Positions 30,403 to 38,791 of a DNA stretch of 64,000 nt are shown here, piece after piece. The notes below the pieces were generated by a model. That model had not been told where the DNA came from. It worked only from the letters and a program-made list of their open reading frames with translations, and did not search any database. The position numbers and the translations under genes were made by a program. Source of the DNA: Leptolyngbya sp. Heron Island J (GTDB taxonomy: Bacteria; Cyanobacteriota; Cyanobacteriia; Phormidesmidales; Phormidesmidaceae); the NCBI RefSeq assembly GCF_000482245.1, contig NZ_AWNH01000105.1:1-64000 (forward strand), in the 5' to 3' direction. The first letter of the stretch is position 1. Each line of letters opens with the position of its first letter.

Positions 30403-32940
30403 TCATGTAGAAGGTGCTCGTGCGACTAAAAGTTGTTCGATGGTAATGACCAATTGGCCTAAATTCACCGGTTTGCTCACGTATTCATTCGCACCGGCTG
30501 CCAGACATCGCTCTCGATCTCCTTTCATCGCTAATGCTGTCAGCGCAATAATGGGGATATCAGCTGACGTCGGCTGATGCCGGATACGTTCCATGGCTTC
30601 GAGTCCATCCATGCCTGGCATTTGTATATCCATTAATATCAGATCAGGAACAGTGACTAATACGGCAGAAATTGCCTGATGACCATTGTTAGCCACGCAG
30701 ACAGTATAGCCTTTGGCGGTGAGATAACTTCTGAAGACAGTGATATTATCGACATCATCTTCAACCAATAAGATAGTTGGGAGTTCTTCTCTATCGGCAG
30801 CACTGAGGTTCTGATGGTCAAGCCTTGGCGGCGGCTGACTAGGCAGAGGTGAAGCCATCGCTTTACAGGGAAGTTCAACAGTGAAGGTGCTGCCGATGCC
30901 CACTTCACTTGTGACGGTGACGGTGCCTCCATGGAGTTCGGTGATCCGTTTAACTAAGGCTAGTCCCAGACCTGTACCTGCGTATTGGCGGTTGAGTGCA
31001 CTATCAATCTGAACAAAGGGTTTAAATAGTTTGTCGATATAGTCAGGCTGAATGCCAATGCCAGTATCACTAACAATAAATTTTAAGGTATCTTGAGATG
31101 AACCATCTGTTTCCTCTGAAAGAGAAGGTTGCTGTTGATGAACAACTTCTAGAGTGATGCATCCCCCAGCTGGTGTAAATTTAACTGCGTTGCTTAAGAG
31201 ATTGATCAACACTTCACGGATACGCCGTTCATCCATGACAAAGGCTGGCAGGGTATGAGATAGCTTAGAGTTGAGCTGCAGTCCCTTTTTATGAGCCTGT
31301 TGTTTGACGATGGTTAGACAAAAATGACACAAAGGAATAACGGCTGTTGGAGCACAGTTTAGATCTAGCACGCCTGACTCAACCCGAGCTAGATCTAGAA
31401 TGTCGTTGATCAGCTCTAATAAATGGTGAGCACTGCGTTCAGTTGCCTGTAATGCTCTAATTTGTCTGGGGTTGAGGTCACCTAGAATTTGTTCTTCCAG
31501 GGCCTGGGTCATACCAAGAATGGTGTTGAGGGGGGTACGCAGCTCATGACTCATGTTGGCTAGAAAGTCATTTTTAGTTCGATTAGCTTGATCAGCCGTT
31601 TCTTTGGCAACTAGGAGATCGATGGTGCGTGCGTCTACTTTTTGTTCTAGCGTTTGGGAATAGTCTGCTAGCTGTTGGTTGGCCTGTTCCAATTCTCGAT
31701 AAGAGAGCTTGAGATTTTTCCAGAGTAAGTAAGTGGTGCTAACAACGGTGGTCCCTGTCAGGGCCATCAGTGGAGGGACAACGGGAATCCACCACCCGAC
31801 TAAAAAGGCTAGATAGGCCCCTATGACTAGGCTACTGAGTAGTAGTATGAGCGTTCCGATCAGCCATAAAAGACCAATATTGATGCGTCGCCGATTCAAG
31901 CATAGGCTACCCAATAGGGTGCCACCGCTGGACCACAGCAAAATCCACAGATATTCAAGCGGTTCAGGCCATGTGCGAATCAGAGCCCGTCCATCTAATG
32001 TGGCGCTGATAATCTGACTGGTCACGTGGGCATGGACTTCAACCCCAGAGATCGATATTGCTTCACCATAGCTGTAGGGATTGTAAAAGTGATCTTGCAG
32101 ACTGGGAGCCGTAGCACCAATCAGAACAATCCGATCTTGCAGCAGATCGGCAGGTAGCTGGCCGGATAAAAACTCTCCTTTAGAGATCATTTGGAACGGG
32201 CAGTTTAAGGAGATATCGGTGCAGCTGCCGCTTCTAAAGTTAAGTAGGAGTTGATAGCCAGCATCGTCTGCTCTGACATAGCCACCATCATGGGTCTCAA
32301 AGCGTCGCAAGACAGCATTACCCAACTGGTAGTTTTCTAATGATTGATTGAGTTCTTGCAGTGAGATATCTTCGGCGGCTAAGTAGGTGAGGGCTAGTCT
32401 CGCCCCTAAACTCACTTTGATTTGATTATCCGGCGTGCGTAATGAAAAGAGGCCTCGGCGAATCTTGCCATCCGCATCTAGTACAAAATCAGCAATGCCG
32501 ACTTGATCTTTTTGTTCCAGGCTAGGCGGTGGTGCTACAGGCATGTCTAACACTTTCTCCACCCCAATCAGCTGTGGGGTTGTTTCCATCACCTGTACCA
32601 GGTCTTGATGGCCAGGTTCTATAGGCACATCTCGGTAAAGGTCTAGACCAATAGCTCTAGGGTTCTGAGCGGCTACCTGGTTGATTAGTTTGGCCATGAG
32701 AGCGTCGGTGAGAGGCCAGCCTATGCCTTCAGCCATATCTTGCTCGCTAATGCCAATAATGACAATTCGCGGATCGCGCTCTTCGGGGGGCCGTAATCGG
32801 AAACAGCTATCAAGGGCAGCCCATTCTAATAGCTGAAACGCTCCTAAGAATTGTAGACCTACAACCAGGCCGGTAATACTGCAGGTAGATATGACAGAAA
32901 GTCGCCATTTCCAAATTCTCCGTCCCTGCTGAGACCACAT
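30403..32940 (-). CDS. CHASE2-domain hybrid sensor histidine kinase
   Basis: An 845-residue membrane kinase. After an N-terminal helix (about 17-37) comes an extracytoplasmic CHASE2 domain (about 40-330) with DSCFRLRPPEERDPRIVIIGI and QDRIVLIGATAPSLQDHFYNPY. Three membrane helices follow (about 335-400) and a coiled coil. Then come HisKA with His465 in [15 protein letters not shown], HATPase_c (NLLSNAVKFTPAGG, DTGIGI, GTGLGLALVKR) and a receiver with Asp771 in LILMDIQMPGMDG. The external signal is unknown. Upstream on the same strand are a small open frame and a CHAT remnant; CHAT and CHASE2 genes often travel together in cyanobacteria. Confidence 0.94.
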   Translation of the reverse strand: MWSQQGRRIWKWRLSVISTCSITGLVVGLQFLGAFQLLEWAALDSCFRLRPPEERDPRIVIIGISEQDMAEGIGWPLTDALMAKLINQVAAQNPRAIGLDLYRDVPIEPGHQDLVQVMETTPQLIGVEKVLDMPVAPPPSLEQKDQVGIADFVLDADGKIRRGLFSLRTPDNQIKVSLGARLALTYLAAEDISLQELNQSLENYQLGNAVLRRFETHDGGYVRADDAGYQLLLNFRSGSCTDISLNCPFQMISKGEFLSGQLPADLLQDRIVLIGATAPSLQDHFYNPYSYGEAISISGVEVHAHVTSQIISATLDGRALIRTWPEPLEYLWILLWSSGGTLLGSLCLNRRRINIGLLWLIGTLILLLSSLVIGAYLAFLVGWWIPVVPPLMALTGTTVVSTTYLLWKNLKLSYRELEQANQQLADYSQTLEQKVDARTIDLLVAKETADQANRTKNDFLANMSHELRTPLNTILGMTQALEEQILGDLNPRQIRALQATERSAHHLLELINDILDLARVESGVLDLNCAPTAVIPLCHFCLTIVKQQAHKKGLQLNSKLSHTLPAFVMDERRIREVLINLLSNAVKFTPAGGCITLEVVHQQQPSLSEETDGSSQDTLKFIVSDTGIGIQPDYIDKLFKPFVQIDSALNRQYAGTGLGLALVKRITELHGGTVTVTSEVGIGSTFTVELPCKAMASPLPSQPPPRLDHQNLSAADREELPTILLVEDDVDNITVFRSYLTAKGYTVCVANNGHQAISAVLVTVPDLILMDIQMPGMDGLEAMERIRHQPTSADIPIIALTALAMKGDRERCLAAGANEYVSKPVNLGQLVITIEQLLVARAPST

Positions 32941-33136
32941 AAGAGGATATTGTAAGTTTGAATTTTGCTCTTGGCGGTAGGGATAAAAACACGTTGTTAG
33001 TTAGTGCTAATTTATCTTTTCACCCTGGAGTACACCTTAGTCGACAGGATTCAGTAGTGGTACAGTTCCCATCATGTTGAGCCCAACGGACGGGAGTCAT
33101 TCATCCCAGGCTGCGATCGCATCTAAGGCTGGCATA

Positions 33137-33301
33137 CTAGGCCCCCAGCTCAAACGTAGTTCCCTTGGCTGGCTGAAATGCAGGGACAGTGTCGGGGGCA
33201 ATGGGTTTAATCCAGCTTTCTATGGCCGGGCCATTGGGCTCAAGGGTTTGCCCACAGATCCGCGTTAGCGAGACCTTGTCATCTTTATCGAGTTCTAGCA
33301 T
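33137..33301 (-). CDS. possible small protein, 54 residues
   Basis: An ATG-started frame beginning MLELDKDDKVSLTRICGQ and ending at TAG 33137. It sits between the CHAT remnant and the CHASE2 kinase on the same strand. No strong ribosome site is seen. It may be a fragment of a larger decayed gene of the CHAT/CHASE2 module rather than a working gene. The rest of the 32941-33371 spacer shows nothing else that I can support. Confidence 0.3.
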   Translation of the reverse strand: MLELDKDDKVSLTRICGQTLEPNGPAIESWIKPIAPDTVPAFQPAKGTTFELGA

Positions 33302-33371
33302 GGGAATTGTTTCAGGACTAATTAAGGTTTTTTGAATACACGTCTAGCAGATTGACAAGCATGTCCATCCT

Positions 33372-33626
33372 TCATTTCTTTTTATAGACCCTATTACTTT
33401 TTTCTATCCATGAAAGCCAATTGCCAACCATGATAAAGGCGGCCCAGAAAAATGGGTACTCATAGTCTTCTGGCTGTAATACGGCCAGCTGAGCCTGTTG
33501 TAATACGGCGACTTGGGTGGTGCCTAACTGCTGAAGGGCGTTATAGAACTTAACCATGGCTCCTGTTGTCACCAGGATTTTCACTATCAATCTCTTCAAC
33601 GTCGGTTTTACCATGGCCACCATCAA
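33372..33626 (-). pseudogene. C-terminal remnant of a CHAT-domain protein
   Basis: The 84-residue frame contains MVKFYNALQQLGT, then LQQAQLAVLQPEDYEYPFFW and AAFIMVGNW. This is the conserved end of cyanobacterial CHAT (caspase-like) domains, where an 'ALRQAQ-HPYYWAPFILVGNW' pattern follows the catalytic part. The His/Cys catalytic blocks and the usual N-terminal TPR or haemagglutination regions are missing, and the first 25 residues look unrelated. It is therefore a leftover of a gene whose 5' part was lost, probably together with the functional link to the CHASE2 kinase. Confidence 0.7.
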
Positions 33627-33683
33627 GCGATAATAGAGTCCATGATGATGGTTGTTTACTCGGTGAGGTAGTTGCAGGTTTTT

Positions 33684-34334
33684 ATGTCTTTGACTGAGAT
33701 TTTTCAGGCTGGTGGAATTGTCATGTGGCCATTGACTCTGTTTTCACTGATTGCGATCGCACTTTCCGTTGAACGATTAGTGTTCTGGGTACGTATTAAC
33801 CGTAGTCAGCGAAAAGTAATCAAGAAAATTTTGGCAATCTACCGTCGTCAGCCCATGGACGTCTTTGCTATCCTGCGACAAAATATCCACCTGCCCATCT
33901 CCCGTATTTTTCTTGAAGCCCTAGAGCTGGAAAAACCTTCTCCTAACCAATTTCGGTTGGCCCTAGAAAGTGCCACTCAAGCAGAGTTACCAATTCTCAA
34001 GCGATTTAACACTGTTTTTCAAACAATTATCACAGTCTCACCGCTGCTCGGTCTATTAGGGACTATTTTGGGGCTGATCCGCTCATTTGATGCGATTGAA
34101 ATTGGCGGCATTGGCTCTAATGCAGAAGTGGTCACTGGTGGTATCAGTGAAGCGTTAGTCTCAACAGCAGCGGGGATGGTTGTTGCAATTTTTACGTTGC
34201 TGTTTGCCAACTTATTTCGTGGTCTCTACAAACGACAGCTCGCCCTTTTACAAGAACATGGTGGTCAACTTGAGCTGCTCTACGAAGATCACTACACCCA
34301 TAAATTAGGAATGCCAGAACATGCAAATTATTGA
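33684..34334 (+). CDS. exbB: MotA/TolQ/ExbB-family proton channel protein
   Basis: ATG 33684 starts MSLTEIFQAGGIVMWPLTL; a TTG at 33672 would add four residues. The 216-residue protein has three membrane helices (about 10-30, 105-130 and 145-170). The family motif is PLLGLLGTILGLIRSFDAI, followed by GGISEALVSTAAGMVVAI. Such proteins form the proton channel that energises TonB-dependent outer-membrane import when paired with ExbD. The next frame overlaps it by 14 bp and encodes only the first part of an ExbD. The nearby B12 riboswitch genes suggest a metal or cobalamin import context. Confidence 0.9.
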   Translation: MSLTEIFQAGGIVMWPLTLFSLIAIALSVERLVFWVRINRSQRKVIKKILAIYRRQPMDVFAILRQNIHLPISRIFLEALELEKPSPNQFRLALESATQAELPILKRFNTVFQTIITVSPLLGLLGTILGLIRSFDAIEIGGIGSNAEVVTGGISEALVSTAAGMVVAIFTLLFANLFRGLYKRQLALLQEHGGQLELLYEDHYTHKLGMPEHANY

Positions 34335-34482
34335 GCATGAACAGGATGACGACTTTAAAATTAACATTTTGCTGATGATCGATGTGATTTTTGCAATTCT
34401 TGCATTTTTCATCGTTTCAACGCTTTTTCTCACTCGTACTGAAGGACTACCGGTCAACAGTAGACCCATCACAAATGATTAA
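34321..34482 (+). pseudogene. exbD: truncated ExbD (53 residues, membrane helix only)
   Basis: The frame begins MQIIEHEQDDDFKINILLMI and runs DVIFAILAFFIVSTLFLTRT before EGLPVN, which matches the N-terminus of cyanobacterial ExbD. The proton-carrying Asp in MIDVIF and the single membrane helix are kept. It stops after the unrelated tail SRPITND, where about 80 residues of periplasmic domain should follow. The ATG overlaps exbB by 14 bp, as in an intact operon. It is most likely a pseudogene cut by a rearrangement just before the riboswitch, though a membrane-only product could still be made. Confidence 0.8.
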
Positions 34483-34535
34483 TGGTGTAGAGCTTCAATG
34501 TGCAAACCTAATAAAAGGTGATAAGTTTAATCTGC

Positions 34536-34694
34536 TTAGCATCGGTTCTAGTGGGGAGCAGCCGCTAGAAGAAATGGGGAAAGCGCAGTGAAAATCTGCC
34601 ACTGTCCCGCAGCTGTGAAGGGAGTTTTATACTTCCCAGTCAGAATGCCCGCCGATGGTGAACCTACCGTTTCATAATCTGCGAGGTACAGATG
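34536..34694 (+). promoter_or_regulatory. cobalamin (B12) riboswitch upstream of hupE-cobW
   Basis: The conserved core is visible: GGGGAAAGCGCAGTGAAAAT, then CTGCCACTGTCCCGCAGCTG, then the B12 box AGTCAGAATGCCCGCC (34639-34654). Closing arms CATCGG (34540-34545) and CCGATG (34652-34657) pair. No T-tailed terminator follows. A short stem TCTG/CAGA (34678-34681 with 34689-34692) encloses the GAGG ribosome site of hupE, so control is probably translational: bound cobalamin would lower HupE and CobW. B12 riboswitches before hupE are known in cyanobacteria and imply cobalt uptake. Confidence 0.9.
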
Positions 34695-35279
34695 AGGTCA
34701 TATTTTGCCGCCTTGAATTGTTTCAAGGTTAAGAGTCTTTGGCGTTCGATTGAGCTAGGTTTTGTTGCGATCGTAACGGTGCTTTGCACCACGCTGCCTG
34801 CCCTGGCTCACCATCCCTTGGGTGGCAAGACACCGGGCAATTTCATCGAAGGCTTTTTATCCGGTGTCGGGCATCCGGTCATCGGCCTGGATCACCTGAT
34901 TTTTGTGATTGCATCAGGGCTGCTAGCCGCCGCCATGGGCCGTAATTTAATGGTGCCGATTGCCTTTGTGCTGGCCTCTCTTTTGGGTACGGGCATGCAC
35001 TTGATGAGTATTGATCTGCCACTTCCCGAGCTGGTGATTTCGGCATCGGTTTTGGTGTTTGGTGTCCTGCTGGCGCTCAAAGAACGACCCAATAGTACGA
35101 TTATTACGACCCTGGCCGCTGTTGCCGGACTGTTTCATGGCTTTGCCTATGGCGAAGCCATCTTTGGGGCTGAAATGGGGCCACTGGTAGCCTATCTGTT
35201 GGGGTTTGCCGGGATTCAACTTGCGATCGCGATCACCGCCTATGGGCTTGGCGGACGCATGTTTAAAAAAATCACCTGA
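34692..35279 (+). CDS. hupE: HupE/UreJ-family cobalt (nickel) transporter, shortened by a frameshift
   Basis: The 195-residue frame has a signal peptide (to about LPALA) and the metal-site start HHPLGGKTPGNF. HPVIGLDHLIFVIASGLLAA, AGLFHGFAYGEAIFG and several membrane helices follow. Under a B12 riboswitch the likely cargo is cobalt. The frame ends at TGA 35277 right after a run of seven A (35265-35271). The sequence from 35281 in the next frame encodes the expected last helix, so a one-base slip at the A tract has cut the protein. CobW follows 39 bp after that second part. Transport probably needs the last helix, so the product of this frame alone may be impaired. Confidence 0.85.
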   Translation: MRSYFAALNCFKVKSLWRSIELGFVAIVTVLCTTLPALAHHPLGGKTPGNFIEGFLSGVGHPVIGLDHLIFVIASGLLAAAMGRNLMVPIAFVLASLLGTGMHLMSIDLPLPELVISASVLVFGVLLALKERPNSTIITTLAAVAGLFHGFAYGEAIFGAEMGPLVAYLLGFAGIQLAIAITAYGLGGRMFKKIT

Positions 35280-35280
35280 T

Positions 35281-35379
35281 TCCCCCAGTCTCATGCCACG
35301 CTTTGTGGGGTTGATCATTTGCGGTGTGGGCGGTACCTTCGTCTCCACATTGATTATGGAATCTATCTTTCTGGCTTAA
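35281..35379 (+). pseudogene. C-terminal helix of HupE in the +1 frame
   Basis: This frame encodes SPSLMPRFVGLIICGVGGTF and then VSTLIMESIFLA, a typical final HupE transmembrane helix, ending at TAA 35377. It is continuous with the hupE frame if one A is removed from the A7 tract at 35265-35271. It could be reached by transcriptional slippage or ribosomal frameshifting, or the shift could be a sequencing or mutational loss of frame. Confidence 0.7.
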
Positions 35380-35418
35380 ATTCGCCATCAGCTTTTTAGA
35401 AGAATTTAGGAAAAATCC

Positions 35419-36459
35419 ATGCATAAAATTCCTGTAACTGTAGTTACCGGGTTTCTCGGTTCCGGTAAAACCACGCTAGTACGTCATCTATTACAAAATA
35501 ATCAAGGACGACGCATTGCGGTACTAGTCAATGAGTTTGGCGAAGTCGGTATTGATGGCGAAATCCTCAAATCCTGTCAGGTTTGTGACGAAGATGAGAC
35601 TCCTAATACCAACATTCTGGAGTTGACCAACGGCTGTCTCTGCTGCACCGTTCAAGAAGAGTTTTTGCCCACCATGCAAACTCTACTCAAACGACGGGAA
35701 GACATTGACTGCATTGTCATCGAAACCTCAGGTTTAGCCCTGCCTAAGCCGTTAGTCCAGGCCTTTCGCTGGCCTGAAATCCGTACTGGAGCAACCGTAG
35801 ATGGTGTGGTCACAGTAGTAGACGGTGATGCCCTGGCCAACGGGCAAATTGTTGGCGATCTAGAGGCCCTAGAAGCACAACGACAGGCCGATGATTCCTT
35901 AGATCACGAGACACCCATTGAGGAACTGTTTGAAGATCAGCTGGCCTGTGCCGATATGGTGCTGCTGACCAAGACTGATGTGATGGCGGCGGATAGCAGT
36001 CAGCGAGTGCAAGCATGGCTGCAGCAACAGGCACCCACCGGGGTCAAGGTTGTTTCCTGTCAGCAGGGCGCGATTAGTCCAGATATTTTGCTAGGCTTTA
36101 ATGCCGCCGTGGAAGATAATCTCGATAGTCGTCCGAGCCATCACGATCACGAAGCAGACCACGAGCACGATGACAACATTGAGTCGGTTTACCTGGAGCT
36201 GGATCAAGCCTTCGAACCCAGTGCCCTCATTAAGCGCCTGCAGGCTTTAGTGCAACAGCAAGAAATCTATCGTATTAAGGGCTTTGTTGCTGTGCCCAAT
36301 AAAGCGATGCGCTTGGTTTTACAGGGCGTAGGACAGCGGTTTGATCACTTTTATGATCGTCTCTGGCAAGCAGATGAAACACGCCAGACCCAGTTAGTCG
36401 TGATTGGTACTGATCTAGATAGGGAGACCATTACTCAGACCATGGCAGGCACTGCCTAA
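35419..36459 (+). CDS. cobW: CobW-type GTPase (COG0523 metallochaperone)
   Basis: A 346-residue G3E GTPase. It has a Walker A motif GFLGSGKTTLV (about 10-20), a metal site GCLCCTVQ with the CxCC motif, and Walker B-like IVIETSGLALP. LLTKTDV is the guanine-specificity NKxD-like motif. A His/Asp-rich insert HHDHEADHEHDD comes before the CobW C-terminal domain (about 255-340). It would bind and deliver a metal, most likely cobalt for cobalamin, using GTP. It follows hupE in one transcript under the B12 riboswitch. Confidence 0.92.
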   Translation: MHKIPVTVVTGFLGSGKTTLVRHLLQNNQGRRIAVLVNEFGEVGIDGEILKSCQVCDEDETPNTNILELTNGCLCCTVQEEFLPTMQTLLKRREDIDCIVIETSGLALPKPLVQAFRWPEIRTGATVDGVVTVVDGDALANGQIVGDLEALEAQRQADDSLDHETPIEELFEDQLACADMVLLTKTDVMAADSSQRVQAWLQQQAPTGVKVVSCQQGAISPDILLGFNAAVEDNLDSRPSHHDHEADHEHDDNIESVYLELDQAFEPSALIKRLQALVQQQEIYRIKGFVAVPNKAMRLVLQGVGQRFDHFYDRLWQADETRQTQLVVIGTDLDRETITQTMAGTA

Positions 36460-36614
36460 GCTCCAGGGTGAGCCATTGACTGTCTATCAGGCTTTGCTCT
36501 AAGCAGTTCTCAAAAATGACCTGCCAAAGTTTAAGACTTTGTGGGGCTGGGCCTGAGTCACGGTCAAGAATTTGTATTGGGACATAATGGAAAAGTCAAA
36601 CCCCATAGCTTGGT

Positions 36615-37439
36615 ATGACTGACTCATCCCTAACTGTTTACAAACAGCACATTCTTAATGACTTTAATAACCGTCCAAACTACGAGAATGAGTTCCATAA
36701 ACGGGCTGCAACTCGATTAGTAGAGCTAGCAAAATTGCAATCGGGGCAACATATTTTAGATATTGCCACTGGAACTGGTTTAGCGGCTATTGCTGCAGCT
36801 CAAATTGTCGGTTCTAGAGGGCATGTCTTAGGAACTGACTTTGCTTTAGGCATGTTGCAGCAAGCTCAGCAAAAGGTTGATATTTTAGGGTTGACGAATA
36901 TCAAATTTGAGGAAGCAGACGCTAATGAACAAGACCTGCCAGGGGCTCAATTTGATGCCATCCTCTGTTCCTCGGCCATCGTCTATTTGACAGATATTCC
37001 AACCTCACTGCGTCAGTGGCACAATGCCTTAAAACCAGGGGGAATAGTAGCATTTTCCTGTCTTGCCGAAACCTCTCCAAGTGCATCAGTTTTGTTTCGA
37101 ACAGTAGTGCAAAGGCACGGTATTACTATCTCGAATCCGAATCAGCTACTGGGAACACCTGAGCGCTGTTATCAACTGCTGGCAGCAATTGGGTTTCAGG
37201 AGATTTCAGTCACAACCGAACAATTAGGATTTTACTGTCAAGATCCGGAAGCTATGTGGATAGGCAATGCTAAGAGTGCATTTGGGCTGCAGGCTGCAAA
37301 TTGGACAGAGGAACAATTGGAGAGGTGTAAGCAGGAGTATTTTGTGGAGATAGATAAAGCTGCAAGTGAAGCCGGTTACTGGAACGATATCACCATGTTC
37401 TTTGTAACAGGTGGAAGACCCAGTGAAGTAGCAATGTAA
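36615..37439 (+). CDS. class I SAM-dependent methyltransferase
   Basis: A 274-residue methyltransferase of the UbiE/Methyltransf_11 type. Motif I is HILDIATGTGLAAIAAAQIV. The acidic loop GTDFALGMLQQAQQKV binds SAM, and FDAILCSSAIVYLTDIPTSL and LKPGGIVAFS are the later motifs. The acceptor is unknown. The gene is separated by 155 bp from cobW and 72 bp from the next hydrolase gene; both face the same way and may form a small unit. There is no sign of truncation. Confidence 0.85.
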   Translation: MTDSSLTVYKQHILNDFNNRPNYENEFHKRAATRLVELAKLQSGQHILDIATGTGLAAIAAAQIVGSRGHVLGTDFALGMLQQAQQKVDILGLTNIKFEEADANEQDLPGAQFDAILCSSAIVYLTDIPTSLRQWHNALKPGGIVAFSCLAETSPSASVLFRTVVQRHGITISNPNQLLGTPERCYQLLAAIGFQEISVTTEQLGFYCQDPEAMWIGNAKSAFGLQAANWTEEQLERCKQEYFVEIDKAASEAGYWNDITMFFVTGGRPSEVAM

Positions 37440-37511
37440 TTATCCAAACAGGCACAGTACTTCTTTTAGCAGCAGTGAGCGATTAGGTTATAGGGATAGG
37501 TGGACTGAATC

Positions 37512-38357
37512 ATGATGCTTGATAGTGAAACCATTACGCAGGTAGTTTTTTACCCGAAACCTGAACCCTTGAATTATGTTCCCACTGGGATAGCAACAAC
37601 AACACTTGCCAATGGGGTTGAAATTGCTGGATATCTACACGAATGTCAAGCAAGTCATACCCTGCTGATCATCTTTCACGGTAACGGTGAGATGGCAGTA
37701 GACTATGATGCACTGGTCTCAATGTATCTTGATTGTGGCGTTTCTTGTTGGGTCGTAGACTATCGAGGATATGGACGAAGCACAGGTATGCCCTCAATCT
37801 CAGCAATGTTTAGGGATGCAGAAGCTATTCTTGCTGATGTTCCCCGAATTGGGAAGACAATTGGCCGAGATTTTAGTCAAGTTATCGTTATGGGGCGTTC
37901 TCTGGGGAGTGCATCTGCAATTCACCTGGCTGCAAAAGGGTCACCAGCTCTAGCTGGTCTGATCCTGGATAGTGCATATGCTGATGGGCTAGCCTTAATT
38001 GCCAGACTGGGCGGTCCCTATATTCTCAAAAAACATGCATTTGTCTATGAGACTAGGAGAGATGAGTTAGAACCTGAACCATCGGTTTTAGATCCTAATC
38101 AGCCTCAGATTTACCAATGTCCCTTTGAAGACAACGTTGATAAGATGCAGCGATGTCATCTGCCGATATTGGTCATTCATGGTACAGACGATCATATTAT
38201 TCCTTTGAGTGATGCCATATATCTCTTTAAGATTTGCCCAAGCGAAGATAAACAAATAGTTAAAGTTAAAGGAGCCGGTCACAATACTCTTTTCTCTGTT
38301 GGTTTCTCGGAGTATCGTCAGGCGCTGAGAGCCTATCTGTCTCGTTTAATTGGTTAG
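37512..38357 (+). CDS. alpha/beta-hydrolase family protein
   Basis: A 281-residue serine hydrolase of the bem46/YfhR-like type. The oxyanion motif is IIFHGNGEMAVDY. The nucleophile elbow is VMGRSLGSAS (Ser), the acid is in VIHGTDDHIIP (Asp), and the base is His in GAGHNTLFS. There is no signal peptide, so it is probably cytoplasmic. Substrate is unknown; related proteins act on esters or lysophospholipids. The start at ATG 37512 is followed by a second Met. Confidence 0.86.
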   Translation: MMLDSETITQVVFYPKPEPLNYVPTGIATTTLANGVEIAGYLHECQASHTLLIIFHGNGEMAVDYDALVSMYLDCGVSCWVVDYRGYGRSTGMPSISAMFRDAEAILADVPRIGKTIGRDFSQVIVMGRSLGSASAIHLAAKGSPALAGLILDSAYADGLALIARLGGPYILKKHAFVYETRRDELEPEPSVLDPNQPQIYQCPFEDNVDKMQRCHLPILVIHGTDDHIIPLSDAIYLFKICPSEDKQIVKVKGAGHNTLFSVGFSEYRQALRAYLSRLIG

Positions 38358-38791
38358 ATATCCCCATCGATACCCTCATCTAGTTGAGTCAAGTGTCTAG
38401 ATGAACAGATGATGCTGATGTAGCCGACCGTATTCAGGGTGTCTATTGAGCTAAAACGACTATTGATTCTGGCCGATTAGAGACAATTAAAACAATAATC
38501 TCAACTTAGGCAGGAATTTAGAAGCGGCAGACTTCTCCTGAGGAATACATGAGGTTTTCCTGGGTGGCTATTGGGGTCTGTACGAAATCCTGGTTACCTG
38601 CCCACAGTTCCTAGTGCACCGTCAACCCTAATTCTTAGTCTTGACGGTGCACTAGTCGCGTACAAGTTAAAGAAGTACACGACGTCTCGACAAATTTAAT
38701 CGATTTCGGGATATGGCGTGGAATATACCTTTTCGGGGAGATATGAAAATAACCCCAAATTCACTCGCCCTCGGTCCGCTAGGCTAGGCGT
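38358..38791. other. intergenic region between convergent genes, 434 bp
   Basis: This spacer lies between the convergent hydrolase (plus) and CBS/GAF kinase (minus). Apart from the perfect 15-bp inverted repeat listed separately I see no gene. It carries several short AT-rich stretches and no recognised RNA. Confidence 0.45.
38611..38655. repeat. perfect 15-bp inverted repeat with 15-nt loop
   Basis: CTAGTGCACCGTCAA at 38611-38625 pairs fully with TTGACGGTGCACTAG at 38641-38655. It lies well inside the spacer, more than 250 bp after the hydrolase stop and 136 bp after the kinase stop, and has no T tract. It may be a mobile hairpin, a two-way terminator or the core of a small RNA. Confidence 0.75.

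Noticed and set aside
33074-33268. 64-residue plus-strand frame in the CHASE2/CHAT spacer
   Set aside because: It has no ribosome site, a low-complexity composition and overlaps a better minus-strand frame.
34391-34591. 66-residue frame after exbB
   Set aside because: It is in a different frame from the recognised ExbD start and runs into the riboswitch.
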